Assembly (NCBI RefSeq): GCF_002723975.1
Contig: NZ_BEWO01000017.1
Coordinates: 1 to 48,444, forward strand
Origin: Gluconobacter japonicus
GTDB taxonomy: Bacteria > Pseudomonadota > Alphaproteobacteria > Acetobacterales > Acetobacteraceae
Direction: 5' to 3'
Length of the DNA: 48,444 bases
Shown piece after piece: positions 24,760 through 33,628 of the stretch (positions are counted from its first letter, which is position 1; the number at the start of each line of letters is the position of its first letter). Below the pieces are notes generated by a model. That model saw nothing but the letters and a program-made list of their open reading frames with translations. It was not told where the DNA came from and did no database searches. Made by a program: the position numbers and the translations under genes.

Positions 24760-26858
24760 CAGAAAGTCTCCCCAAGACCGATATAGAGTTCCCATTTGTC
24801 GCCATAAGCCGGGCGGTTCATAGGAAGGGCAACGTCCACACGAATAGGTCCGATCGGCGTGAAGTAACGAACACCCGCGCCATAGCCAACACGAAGCGTG
24901 CCCTGCCCCGGACGGGAGCCAGTCCCGACCTGACCGGCATCGACGAAGGCCGCCATACCCAGATTCATTGGCAGCCGCTGGCGGAACTCGACCGTTCCCG
25001 CATCCAGAGACGTACCGCCAATGGCATATTTCGTTCTGCCATACTGCGGTCCCACACCCTGATACCGGAAGCCACGAACCGTCGCAGGTCCACCCGCGTA
25101 GAGCCGCTGATCCGGCGGGATCTGGTAGGTGGATGCCCCCTGAACCGACCCAACCGTGCCACGCACCGCAATGATGCTCTTACCGGGTTTGGTCAGCCCG
25201 ATCCGGGCAAGGTCAAAGTATGTTGAGACCTGCGCAGACAGGAGGGTGAAGAAGGACGTTCCATTTTCCAAAGATACGGACGGCGTAGCGGACAGGGCGG
25301 CCCGAATACCATGTGTTGCCGGATCGATCGGATTGGAAAGCTGGGTGCTGTCATAGGTCGCGCTCAATGGCGCGGATACAATGAAATAATTCCGTGTATC
25401 GCCAAACTGCTGGATCTGCTCCTGCATCCCCATGAGGCCGCCGGACACGTACCAGAACTTGCCGAGACGCCGACCAATTCCTCCGCGAAGAATGAAGGCC
25501 GTCTGATGATAGGAATACAGAAGCTGCCGCACCGCTTCCACACGCAGGCTCAGGTTCTGGTTTTTATGCAGGAAGTCCGGCTTGCTGAAATCTGCATAAA
25601 CATCGTAGCCCAGACCCTGCTGGGCTGAGCCGCCGAGGCCTGTCAGCAGAGCTGTCAGCTTGAGCTGCTCGGCATTCCCCAGAAGATTATGATGCGTCCA
25701 CGTGACACCGGCACGTCCACCCAGATCGGTCGAGTACCCGGCCTGAACCGCAACGGTGCGCCGCTTGGCTTCCTTGAAATCGAAGTCGATCGGCATGGCC
25801 TGAAAAACTCCAGGCACCAGGGTCTTACCCGGTCCAAGCGTGACGATCGGCGGCGCATTATGAACCTGAACCGACGAAAATACACCCACAGCCGCGAGAT
25901 CCTGCCGAGCCGCCTCAATCTTGGACGGCTGATACAGCTCGCCTTCCTTGATCGTCAGACGGCGGCGAAGGAAAGACTGGTGCACACGTTGCAAGCCATC
26001 CATCCCGACGGGACCAATGACAACCTTCGGACCTCTCCCAACGCGGAAGACAATATCCAGCGTATTGTCATGCGGCTGAAGATAGGCAAGCGGCGTGGAC
26101 ACATCCGCGACCGCATACCCCTCTTCCTGCAATTGGGTGAGAAGATTTCCCTGTGCAGCAAGCACATCGGAAGCCACTGCCGGCTCTCCGGATTTCAGCT
26201 TGAACGCTTTCAGTTCTGCCGCAGTCAGTTCCACGGGTTCACCCTGAGCCGTAGCGTCTCCCGCCGTCTCTGGCGCGCCCATTTTCTCTGCTGTCTGAGC
26301 CTTACTGTTCGCTGGAGCCGCACTTCCTTTTGGAGACGGTGATTTCGCAGCGGCATCAGATGGCTGAACTGCTTTGGGCGGCGGTGTTGTCAGGCTAATC
26401 TTGCCGAGATGGAATTGCGGCCCCATGGCAGCGGAAAGGGTAATGCTGACCTTTCCGCCTTTGGGAAGCGCATTCAGAGCATCCGGCAGTGCAGGATCAC
26501 GCCCGTCCAGTTCCCGATCCCCGACCTTGATACGAATTGTAACTGTCCCCGCATAATAGCCCTGGGACTGCAATGCCGTGTCCACGCGGTCGTAATCCGC
26601 ACGGATACGTCCCGCTAACGCATAAGGCCCAACAGCATGGGTCGTCTTCAGTGTTTGAAGCTGCGACGAGGCCTGGATGGCGGCATCGACCTCCGCATTT
26701 TTAGTCGGCTGAAGGGTAACAGAATACGGAACGGTTTTCTCGGCCTCCTCCCCGCTGGAGGGCGCATCTGCCCATGCTTTCTCAACATGGCAGCAGGATG
26801 CCATGACGCCGAAAGCAAGGGAAAAGGAAACAACTGACGAGCGATGGCCTGGCTTCAC
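24759..26858 (-). CDS. tamA: Outer-membrane assembly protein TamA (BamA/Omp85 family)
   Basis: 699 residues. I take GTG 26858 as start: AGGA lies 6-7 bases upstream, and the first residues form a signal peptide (VKPGHRSSVVSFSLAFGVM ... AWADA). POTRA-like domains occupy about residues 40-320, followed by the Omp85 16-stranded barrel with AVQAGYSTDLGGRAGVTWTH, LRGGIGRRLG, GGPATVRGFRYQGVGPQ (the VRGF/Y motif) and a C-terminal aromatic strand ending LGETF. A low-complexity Pro/Ala/Ser-rich stretch of about 50 residues (near 140-190) interrupts the POTRA region. Together with TamB it builds outer-membrane proteins. It is divergent from plsC. Confidence 0.93.
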   Translation of the reverse strand: MKPGHRSSVVSFSLAFGVMASCCHVEKAWADAPSSGEEAEKTVPYSVTLQPTKNAEVDAAIQASSQLQTLKTTHAVGPYALAGRIRADYDRVDTALQSQGYYAGTVTIRIKVGDRELDGRDPALPDALNALPKGGKVSITLSAAMGPQFHLGKISLTTPPPKAVQPSDAAAKSPSPKGSAAPANSKAQTAEKMGAPETAGDATAQGEPVELTAAELKAFKLKSGEPAVASDVLAAQGNLLTQLQEEGYAVADVSTPLAYLQPHDNTLDIVFRVGRGPKVVIGPVGMDGLQRVHQSFLRRRLTIKEGELYQPSKIEAARQDLAAVGVFSSVQVHNAPPIVTLGPGKTLVPGVFQAMPIDFDFKEAKRRTVAVQAGYSTDLGGRAGVTWTHHNLLGNAEQLKLTALLTGLGGSAQQGLGYDVYADFSKPDFLHKNQNLSLRVEAVRQLLYSYHQTAFILRGGIGRRLGKFWYVSGGLMGMQEQIQQFGDTRNYFIVSAPLSATYDSTQLSNPIDPATHGIRAALSATPSVSLENGTSFFTLLSAQVSTYFDLARIGLTKPGKSIIAVRGTVGSVQGASTYQIPPDQRLYAGGPATVRGFRYQGVGPQYGRTKYAIGGTSLDAGTVEFRQRLPMNLGMAAFVDAGQVGTGSRPGQGTLRVGYGAGVRYFTPIGPIRVDVALPMNRPAYGDKWELYIGLGETF

Positions 26859-27072
26859 CGGAGGTCCTGAAAATCCGTTTTGAGGAGGGATCGAACCGGG
26901 AAGGATCGACCCTTTGGAGCGGATCCGCAAAAGACGGCCGCATACTCTTCTGGCTCTATCCTGAACACGCACGCCAAGTCCACCGAAGACCCTCCCTGTT
27001 ATAGCCGATAGATACGCCTGAAAGACAAACAAGATTGTCTAGGTCTTCTGAAAACCGTATCACTCAGCACCC

Positions 27073-28029
27073 ATGTCCCATCGTGATGCTCCTTCACCGT
27101 CCGGCCGCCGACGCCACAACCGACCGATCATTGATGAAAGTGTCAATTTTCCGGTCAATCAGGCAACAACGCAGTCCTCGCTCTTCAGCCGGCTGAGCTG
27201 TATCGGGCGACTGATAGCCGTTTTGATATGGGCTTTCTGGGCAGGCTGCCTGCAGGCGCTCTTCATACGTCTGCCTGGTCCAGCAAAGATCCGGCTTCCT
27301 CGCGTTTTCTGGTACACGATTGGGCGTATTCTAGGGCTTCAGTTTCGTGTCATCGGGACACCTGCCGGTGGCATCAGAACCGCCAGGGATGTCCAAAATG
27401 GTGAACGCCCGATCGTTTATGTCGCCAACCATTGCTCCTGGCTGGATATCATCGCTGTTGGCGGTGTTCTCCATACGGTGTTCGTCGCTAAAGGCGAAGT
27501 CGGTACCTGGCCACTGATTGGCACCATCTCACGCCTCGGGCGCACGATCTTCGTCAGCCGCAACCGCCAGAACACGGGGAAGGAACTGCATGACATGGCG
27601 GATCGCCTCTGGGACGGAGACGATATCGTACTTTTCCCGGAAGGCACGTCTTCAGATGGCAGCCGCGTCCTGCCCTTCCTGTCGTCTTTCTTTGCCGTGG
27701 CCAAGCCGGGCCGCCTTGAGCAGGCAGGGATGCCAAAGCCTCCTCCGGTCCTCATCCAGCCCGTTTCCATCGTTTATGACAGACTGGAAGGCCTGCCAGT
27801 CGGGCGCAGTCGGCGGTCCGTTTTCTCATGGTATGGGGACATGGACCTGACGCCACATATCTGGTCGTTCGGCCAGTGGCGCTCAATGCGGGCAACCGTT
27901 CTGTTGCATCCACCGTTGAACCCGGAGGATTTCAAATCCCGCAAGGAACTGGCCAACGCAACGTTCAAGGCCGTGCGGGATGGTGCCGCCCAGCTTCGGC
28001 AGGGACTTGTGCCAGACGGACAGAACTAA
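27073..28029 (+). CDS. plsC: 1-acyl-sn-glycerol-3-phosphate acyltransferase
   Basis: 318 residues, an inner-membrane protein making phosphatidic acid from lysophosphatidic acid. The acyltransferase motif I NHCSWLDI (NHx4D), motif II around GTISRLGRTIFVSR and motif III FPEGTSSDGSRV are intact. A ~35-residue hydrophilic N-terminus and one hydrophobic helix (IAVLIWAFWAGCLQALFI) precede the domain. The gene is divergent from tamA, placing lipid synthesis beside outer-membrane assembly. No good Shine-Dalgarno sequence is seen; start ATG 27073 is the longest reading. Confidence 0.95.
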   Translation: MSHRDAPSPSGRRRHNRPIIDESVNFPVNQATTQSSLFSRLSCIGRLIAVLIWAFWAGCLQALFIRLPGPAKIRLPRVFWYTIGRILGLQFRVIGTPAGGIRTARDVQNGERPIVYVANHCSWLDIIAVGGVLHTVFVAKGEVGTWPLIGTISRLGRTIFVSRNRQNTGKELHDMADRLWDGDDIVLFPEGTSSDGSRVLPFLSSFFAVAKPGRLEQAGMPKPPPVLIQPVSIVYDRLEGLPVGRSRRSVFSWYGDMDLTPHIWSFGQWRSMRATVLLHPPLNPEDFKSRKELANATFKAVRDGAAQLRQGLVPDGQN

Positions 28030-28192
28030 GCGCCTTATTCTTCTGCAATTCACAAGGTTTGTCTTGACTTGCCCGCCATCAGCGCGTCACTTTCATAGCC
28101 ATTGATGGGAGCAATCCAGCGTCCGTCCGGAGATGGTGATGCCACTTCAGGCCAGTCTGACATGCCGATACCGCCCCATGTTTGACTTCTCC

Positions 28193-28229
28193 CCTGTCTG
28201 GACAGGCTTGACCGCGCGGTCTCCTGTCC
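28193..28229 (+). promoter_or_regulatory. Competing stem-loops upstream of miaB
   Basis: Three segments compete: CCTGT (28193-28197), ACAGG (28202-28206, within GGACAGG 28200-28206) and CCTGTCC (28223-28229). The first can pair with the second in a tight hairpin; the second can pair instead with the third, closing over the 12-bp palindrome GACCGCGCGGTC (28210-28221). Such mutually exclusive pairs are the design of attenuators; no known riboswitch class is recognised. Confidence 0.35.
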
Positions 28230-28269
28230 CGATGTGTGTGCCTGCTTTTGCCAATCCCGGATTGAGACT

Positions 28270-29694
28270 GTGACCACCGAGACTTCCGCCTCCGCACCTG
28301 TCCCTGCTGATCGTGCCCCGACTGACCGTATGCGTCATGGGCTGCATGTCATTACATGGGGCTGCCAGATGAACGTCTATGACAGCGCCCGCATGGCTGA
28401 TGTCCTGCGTCCGCTTGGCTATGGTCCGGTTGAAACGCCTGAAGAGGCGGACATGGTGATCCTCAACACCTGTCATATCCGGGAACGCGCCACGGAAAAG
28501 GTCTTTTCCGAGCTGGGTCGCCTTCGCAAAATCCGTGACGAGCGGATGGAGAACGGGCGCGAACGCAGTATCATTGCCGTTGCCGGGTGTGTGGCGCAGG
28601 CAGAAGGCGAAGAAATCCTCCGTCGTGCGCCCTATGTTGATCTGGTGCTTGGCCCGCAGACCTATCATCGCCTGCCAGAAATGGTCGCCCGTGCAGCGCG
28701 CGCTGGCGGTGCGGTCATCGAGACGGATTTCCCGGCTGAACAGAAATTCGATTTCCTTCCCAATGAGGCTGCCCCTCAGTCCGCTGGGAATCTCACAGCG
28801 TTTCTGACCATTCAGGAAGGCTGCGACAAGTTCTGCTCCTTCTGTGTCGTACCGTACACACGCGGCGCAGAAAGCAGCCGTTCGGTCGCTTCCGTCATGG
28901 CGGAAGCACGCCGCATGGTGGACGCTGGCGTCCGTGAAATCACGCTGCTGGGCCAGAACGTCAACGCCTATCATGGCGATAATGGCCAGGGTGGCAGTGC
29001 TACACTGGCGGAACTGGCCGAAGAACTGGCACGTCTGCCAGGTCTGGATCGCATCCGCTACATGACGTCCCATCCTCGCGATGTGGATCAGAGCCTGATT
29101 GACGCACACCGCGATAACCACGCCCTGATGCCCTTCCTGCATCTACCAGTTCAGAGCGGTTCAGACCGTATCCTGAAAGCCATGAACCGTGGGCATACCG
29201 CAGACGAGTACCGCGAGAGCGTTCGTCGCTTGCGGGAAGCGCGGCCTGATCTGGCTCTCTCGTCAGACTTCATCGTCGGTCATCCGGGTGAAACGGATGA
29301 AGACTTCGAAGCCACGATGCAGCTTGTGCGCGATATCGGCTTCGCCATGGCTTACAGCTTCAAATATTCCCCACGTCCCGGCACGCCCGCCGCTGGCCAG
29401 CCTTTTCAGGTGGCTGAAGACGTGAAAGACCGCCGCCTCGCCGAGCTTCAGGCGCTCCTGCGTGAACAGCAGGACGCCTTCAATGCGGATATGGTCGGAA
29501 CGGTTCAGGATATTCTCATTACGGGGAAAGGCCGCAAGCCGGGTCAGCTTTCCGGTCGGTCCCCGTATCTCCAGCCTGTTCATTTTGAAGGGCCGGAACA
29601 CCTGATTGGCACCATCGCCAAGGTTGCCATCACAACTCGCATGACCAACTCACTTGGTGGAACCCTCATCCGGGAGACAGCCTCCGCTTGCTGA
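28270..29694 (+). CDS. miaB: tRNA-2-methylthio-N6-dimethylallyladenosine synthase
   Basis: About 474 residues from GTG 28270; other possible starts are GTG 28234 and ATG 28330, and none has a strong Shine-Dalgarno sequence. MiaB is a radical SAM enzyme that methylthiolates i6A37 in tRNAs reading UNN codons. The N-terminal MTTase domain supplies three cluster Cys ([28 protein letters not shown]), the radical SAM CxxxCxxC is CDKFCSFC, and a TRAM domain ends the protein. Its end overlaps the phoH start. The order miaB-phoH-ybeY-corC is conserved among proteobacteria and links tRNA and rRNA maturation. Confidence 0.95.
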   Translation: MTTETSASAPVPADRAPTDRMRHGLHVITWGCQMNVYDSARMADVLRPLGYGPVETPEEADMVILNTCHIRERATEKVFSELGRLRKIRDERMENGRERSIIAVAGCVAQAEGEEILRRAPYVDLVLGPQTYHRLPEMVARAARAGGAVIETDFPAEQKFDFLPNEAAPQSAGNLTAFLTIQEGCDKFCSFCVVPYTRGAESSRSVASVMAEARRMVDAGVREITLLGQNVNAYHGDNGQGGSATLAELAEELARLPGLDRIRYMTSHPRDVDQSLIDAHRDNHALMPFLHLPVQSGSDRILKAMNRGHTADEYRESVRRLREARPDLALSSDFIVGHPGETDEDFEATMQLVRDIGFAMAYSFKYSPRPGTPAAGQPFQVAEDVKDRRLAELQALLREQQDAFNADMVGTVQDILITGKGRKPGQLSGRSPYLQPVHFEGPEHLIGTIAKVAITTRMTNSLGGTLIRETASAC

Positions 29695-30881
29695 CAACAC
29701 CCCCGACGCGCTCCGTCGCCACCACTGGTGGCACCGAAGGCAATCGCACCGTCGCATTGCGCTTCAACGACAACATTCTTCTCCAGAGACTTCTGGGAGA
29801 CCACGACCGACATCTCGCCCGACTTGAAGAAGGGTTTGATGTCCGGCTCTCATGCCGTGGCAACAAGATTGCCATCTCGGGAGAGACGGACGCCGTGGGC
29901 CGGGCGCAGGCCGCCATCGTCGCGCTTTACAATCAGCTCGAACAGGGCGGCACCATCGACAGTTCACAGGTTGATGGGGTGATCCGTCTCACGGCCCTCC
30001 CAACGCGTCATCATGAGCGGCAACGCGCTGCCGTTCCGCCACCATCTTCGTCACAGCATTCTCAGAAGCAGCATCCACGCCGGGACAATCAACAGCGGAC
30101 AGATACCCGCTCTCCACAGCAGGTCCCTCCGTCCTCCGCCCCCTTTACAGATCTGCCCGCCATCCGCACCAAGCGGGGCGTAATCGCTCCGCGGTCTCAT
30201 GGTCAGGCGGCGTATATGGAAATGCTGGCCCGCACCGATCTGGTCTTCGGGATTGGACCAGCGGGAACAGGCAAGACTTATCTGGCTGTAGCACAGGGCG
30301 TCGCCATGCTGCTGGCCGGACAGGTTGATCGCATCATTCTCTCCCGTCCGGCAGTGGAAGCGGGCGAACGGCTGGGCTTTCTGCCCGGTGATATGCGGGA
30401 AAAAATCGATCCATACCTCCGCCCGCTCTATGATGCCCTGAATGACATGATGCCGGGCGACCAGGTCGTGCGCCGGATGGGTACGGGCGAGATTGAAGTT
30501 GCGCCGCTGGCCTTCATGCGCGGCAGAACCCTTGCCCACTCTTTCGTCATTCTGGATGAAGCCCAGAATACGACACCAGCCCAGATGAAGATGTTCCTGA
30601 CCCGCATGGGTGAAGGCACACGCATGGCTGTTACAGGCGACCTGAGCCAGATTGATCTGCCCAACGGGGTATCATCTGGGCTAAGGGAAGCCGTCGAGAC
30701 CCTCGAAGGCATCAAGGGAATCGGCATTACACGGTTTACATCCGTCGATGTGGTGCGCCATCCGCTGGTTGCCCGTATCGTCGATGCCTATGAACAGAAA
30801 GCGCCTGCCCCTCTGGATAATTTCAGGGATCGGCCGCGCCGGGAAAACAATGGAACCTCCAAGTCGTCACGCCGGTACTGA
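29688..30881 (+). CDS. ybeZ: PhoH-like ATPase (YbeZ)
   Basis: 397 residues, longer than the usual ~330-350. Starts at TTG 29688, overlapping the miaB stop; GGGAG is about 12 bases upstream. An N-terminal KH-like segment (about 20-105) is followed by a low-complexity Gln/Ser/Pro/His-rich linker (about 106-157), then the P-loop domain with Walker [13 protein letters not shown] (K196, T197) and Walker [23 protein letters not shown]. YbeZ is an ATPase that associates with the RNase YbeY in ribosome and RNA quality control. The linker accounts for most of the extra length. It overlaps ybeY by 32 bases. Confidence 0.93.
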   Translation: MLTTPPTRSVATTGGTEGNRTVALRFNDNILLQRLLGDHDRHLARLEEGFDVRLSCRGNKIAISGETDAVGRAQAAIVALYNQLEQGGTIDSSQVDGVIRLTALPTRHHERQRAAVPPPSSSQHSQKQHPRRDNQQRTDTRSPQQVPPSSAPFTDLPAIRTKRGVIAPRSHGQAAYMEMLARTDLVFGIGPAGTGKTYLAVAQGVAMLLAGQVDRIILSRPAVEAGERLGFLPGDMREKIDPYLRPLYDALNDMMPGDQVVRRMGTGEIEVAPLAFMRGRTLAHSFVILDEAQNTTPAQMKMFLTRMGEGTRMAVTGDLSQIDLPNGVSSGLREAVETLEGIKGIGITRFTSVDVVRHPLVARIVDAYEQKAPAPLDNFRDRPRRENNGTSKSSRRY

Positions 30882-31338
30882 CATCATCATCGAGGACGCC
30901 AGATGGCGTTTCTCGGTTCCTGATACAGAGCGCGCGATCCGTCGTGCGCTCACCGCCGTCGCCCGTCAGGGCGGCCCGGATTTCAGCCGGTCTCCTGCGC
31001 CGTCGATTCTTCTTTCGACGGACCGGATCGTAAAGCGGCTCAATGCTCGCTTCCGCAACAAGAACAAGCCCACGAATGTTCTGACATTCGAGCCGGTGTC
31101 CCCCATCCATGGCGGAGACATTATTCTGGGTTACGAGACGGTCCGGAAGGAAGCGGATGCTGCCCATCGCAGCATGCGTGCCCATCTGTCACATCTTGTG
31201 GTTCATGGTGCCCTGCATCTGGCAGGATACGATCATTATCAGCCCGGCGAAGCCCGGGACATGGAAGGCGTGGAAACCCGCACGATGCGTCAGCTTGGCT
31301 TTGGCGATCCGTGGCGACAGGCAGGAAGACGGGCATGA
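30850..31338 (+). CDS. ybeY: Endoribonuclease YbeY (rRNA maturation factor)
   Basis: 162 residues from ATG 30850; a longer frame from 30748 is rejected since it would lie wholly within phoH. The zinc motif is HLVVHGALHLAGYDH with H119, H123 and H129. FRNKNKPTNVLTF and GDIILGYETV are also typical of the family. YbeY is a single-strand specific endoribonuclease required for 16S rRNA 3'-end maturation. It overlaps phoH at the 5' side and corC at the 3' side (ATGA). Confidence 0.95.
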   Translation: MEPPSRHAGTDIIIEDARWRFSVPDTERAIRRALTAVARQGGPDFSRSPAPSILLSTDRIVKRLNARFRNKNKPTNVLTFEPVSPIHGGDIILGYETVRKEADAAHRSMRAHLSHLVVHGALHLAGYDHYQPGEARDMEGVETRTMRQLGFGDPWRQAGRRA

Positions 31339-32273
31339 GCGAAGACATTACTGACCGTTCAGACGACGGTAGGAAGAATTCCCGAGGCCTGTTCGGACTG
31401 TTCGGTCGCCGTGGCCGCGATCAGGGTTTGCGCGAATCCATTGCAACGCTTGTTCAGGAAGCAGCGCAGCCTTTTGAGGAAACGGGCGACGAGCCTGAAC
31501 TCGATCGGCAGGAACGCGCGCTCATTATGAACGTGCTGCGCCTGCGGGACATCACGGCGGATGACGTCATGATCCCGCGCGCAGACATCATTGCCATGCC
31601 GGAAAGCATCTCCTTCAACGATGCTCTGGATCACATGCGGCGGGAAAATCATTCCCGTATGCCAGTCTATCGCGGGCAGCTCGACGATATCGCTGGCATG
31701 ATCCATGTGAAGGATCTGGTGGCTTATGTGGACGACCCCGAAGCGTTCGACATTCGTCCGCTCCTGCGTCAGCCTCTGATGATTGCGCCAACTATTCCGG
31801 TTCTGGATCTGCTTCTGCAGATGCGTCAGCGCCGGATGCATATGGCGCTCGTCATTGACGAATACGGCAGCATTGATGGCCTCGTGACAATCGAAGATCT
31901 GATCGAGACGATCGTGGGCGATATTTCAGACGAACATGATGATCCGGTCACAACACCGTGGGTCGAACGCCCTGACGGCTCCTTCGATATCGATGCCCGC
32001 TTGCCAGTCCGACAGCTTGAGGAGCGGCTCGGCGCTGTTCTGACAGATGCGGAGCGGGAAGCGGAAATTGAAACGGTTGGTGGGCTGGTGTTCCGCATGG
32101 CGGAACATGTTCCAGCCCGCGATGAAGTTTTGACCCATGACAGCGGCCTGGAATTCCGCGTTCTCGACGCCGATGCGCGTCATATCCGTGCCTTGCGGAT
32201 GCGGGTTCCGGAAGGTTGGGAAAAGAAGCCTCTCCCCGATACCGGGCAGCAGGATGATGAGCGCGGGTCTTGA
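31335..32273 (+). CDS. corC: CorC/HlyC-type CBS-domain protein (YbeX)
   Basis: 312 residues; ATG 31335 overlaps the ybeY stop as ATGA. No N-terminal membrane domain is present, so it is the soluble CorC form. Two CBS domains are seen: VMIPRADIIAMPESISFNDALDHMRRENHSRMPVY and AMVIDEYG-type ALVIDEYGSIDGLVTIEDLIETIVGDI. A C-terminal CorC_HlyC domain follows (FDIDARLPVRQLEERLG ... GGLVFRMAEHVPARDEVL). CorC proteins are linked to magnesium/cobalt efflux and, in this locus, to ribosome metabolism. The usual next gene, lnt, is absent here; two DsbA-like genes follow instead. Confidence 0.93.
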   Translation: MSEDITDRSDDGRKNSRGLFGLFGRRGRDQGLRESIATLVQEAAQPFEETGDEPELDRQERALIMNVLRLRDITADDVMIPRADIIAMPESISFNDALDHMRRENHSRMPVYRGQLDDIAGMIHVKDLVAYVDDPEAFDIRPLLRQPLMIAPTIPVLDLLLQMRQRRMHMALVIDEYGSIDGLVTIEDLIETIVGDISDEHDDPVTTPWVERPDGSFDIDARLPVRQLEERLGAVLTDAEREAEIETVGGLVFRMAEHVPARDEVLTHDSGLEFRVLDADARHIRALRMRVPEGWEKKPLPDTGQQDDERGS

Positions 32274-32331
32274 CGCCCGCGTCAGTTCATCGTTCTGAGT
32301 AAGTCAGATTGTCCGTAATGGAGACCCGTCC

Positions 32332-32961
32332 ATGACCCTTGGCCGCCGCGCGTTCCTTATCGCTGGCCCTGCCCTTGCGGCAGTGACCTCCCTGCCTTCT
32401 GCTCTCGCAGAAGACACCAGCCTCCCGGCGGGAGATACCCGCATGGGACCACGGGTTCTCGGATCTCCGGACGCCAAGGTGCAGGTTGACGAATGGTTTT
32501 CCCTCACCTGTTCTCATTGTGCACATTTCGCGCAGACCATCTTCCCGCAGGTGAAGGCGAACCTGATTGATACGGGCAAGATCCGCTATCGCTATCACGA
32601 TTTCCCACTCGATCAGGTGGCGCTTCTGGCCGCCATGCTCGCCCGGTCCCTGCCCGCAGACCGTTATGCCCCTTTTGTGGATGATCTGCTCCGCACGCAG
32701 GATCAGTGGGCATTCGCGCAGAACATCGACCCTGTGCAGGAACTGAAAAAGCGCGCCGCCATGGCGGGTATTTCAGCGGCTGAGTTCGATAAGATCAACG
32801 CTGATAATGCCCTGCGTGAGGCCATCGTGAACCGTCAGGACCGCGATGGCGCTTTCCTTCAGATCCAGGGTACCCCTTATTTCCGCATCAATGACGCTCC
32901 GGCCCCGGACGTCGTTTCCAGCTATGATGCGTTCGCCAAAGCAGTTGCAAAGGCTTCCTGA
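32332..32961 (+). CDS. DsbA-like thiol-disulfide oxidoreductase, first of a tandem pair
   Basis: 209 residues; GGAG lies 8 bases before ATG 32332. The N-terminus MTLGRRAFLIAGPALAAVTS has a twin-arginine motif (GRRAFL) and an ALAE cleavage site, suggesting Tat export. The thioredoxin-like fold has the active site C60-S-H-C63 (SLTCSHCAHF) and a cis-Pro loop QGTPYFRI. It is a periplasmic dithiol oxidase or isomerase-like protein of the DsbA/DsbG group (thioredoxin_4 type). The next gene is a paralogue starting directly at the stop codon (TGAATG). Genes of this family often lie just before smc in alphaproteobacteria; substrate is unknown. Confidence 0.9.
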   Translation: MTLGRRAFLIAGPALAAVTSLPSALAEDTSLPAGDTRMGPRVLGSPDAKVQVDEWFSLTCSHCAHFAQTIFPQVKANLIDTGKIRYRYHDFPLDQVALLAAMLARSLPADRYAPFVDDLLRTQDQWAFAQNIDPVQELKKRAAMAGISAAEFDKINADNALREAIVNRQDRDGAFLQIQGTPYFRINDAPAPDVVSSYDAFAKAVAKAS

Positions 32962-33600
32962 ATGACCCGTCCCATGATGTCCCGCCGTTTCATTCTTTCC
33001 GCAGCCCCGGCTCTTGCCGTGGCCGGTACGGCAGCCCGCGCGGCTGATGCGCCCCCGGCCCTGCCAGCCAACGATCCGCGCATGGGACCGCGCATCATTG
33101 GCAATCCGAACGCCAAAGTGCTGGTGCAGGAATGGTTTTCCCTGACCTGTACGCATTGCGCCCATTTCGGCACGGAAGAATTCCCGAAGATCAAGGAACA
33201 GCTCATTGATACCGGGAAGATTCGCTATCAGTTCCATGATTTCTGCGGAGACCGCGTCGGCCTGACCGCCGCCATGGTGGCCCGTTCCCTGCCGGAAGAC
33301 CGTTACGTACCTTTCATTGGTGCGCTGCTCTCCAGCCAGATGCAGTGGGCTTTTGCTTCCGGCGGAGACCCGATGCAGCGTCTGCAGCAGATGTCAGCTC
33401 TGGCCGGCGTCTCCGCTGCCCAGTTCAAGAGCATCAGCGAAGACACGGCATTCATGCAGGCCATGTTCAACCAGGTGCAGAAGGATGCGGACACCTATAG
33501 CATCCAGGGCACGCCTTATTTCCGCTTCAATAACACGCACTACGATCAGGACCCGGAAACCTACGAAAAGTTTGCCGATCTGGTCGCCAAGGCCTCCTGA
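32962..33600 (+). CDS. DsbA-like thiol-disulfide oxidoreductase, second of a tandem pair
   Basis: 212 residues, clearly related to the preceding protein: both share WFSLTC-HCAHF, LIDTGKIRY, ARSLP-DRY and IQGTPYFR. Here the active site is C63-T-H-C66. The N-terminus MSRRFILSAAPALAVAG again shows a twin-arginine motif (SRRFIL) and an ARAAD cleavage site. An extra cysteine is present in HDFCGDRVG, absent from the first copy. The pair arose by duplication. Probably exported and involved in disulfide chemistry; division of labour between copies is unknown. Confidence 0.9.
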   Translation: MTRPMMSRRFILSAAPALAVAGTAARAADAPPALPANDPRMGPRIIGNPNAKVLVQEWFSLTCTHCAHFGTEEFPKIKEQLIDTGKIRYQFHDFCGDRVGLTAAMVARSLPEDRYVPFIGALLSSQMQWAFASGGDPMQRLQQMSALAGVSAAQFKSISEDTAFMQAMFNQVQKDADTYSIQGTPYFRFNNTHYDQDPETYEKFADLVAKAS

Positions 33601-33628
33601 TCTTTTTCAGGGCGTTTCATAAACACCG

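Noticed and set aside
28050-28163. 37-codon minus-strand frame (starts MSDWPEVASPSPDGRW) between plsC and miaB
   Set aside because: The protein looks plausible, but there is no ribosome-binding site, third-position composition is weaker than in neighbours, and no family is recognised. Could be revisited with ribosome profiling.
28147-29142. Minus-strand frame over miaB
   Set aside because: MiaB motifs are definite on the plus strand; no domain on this one.
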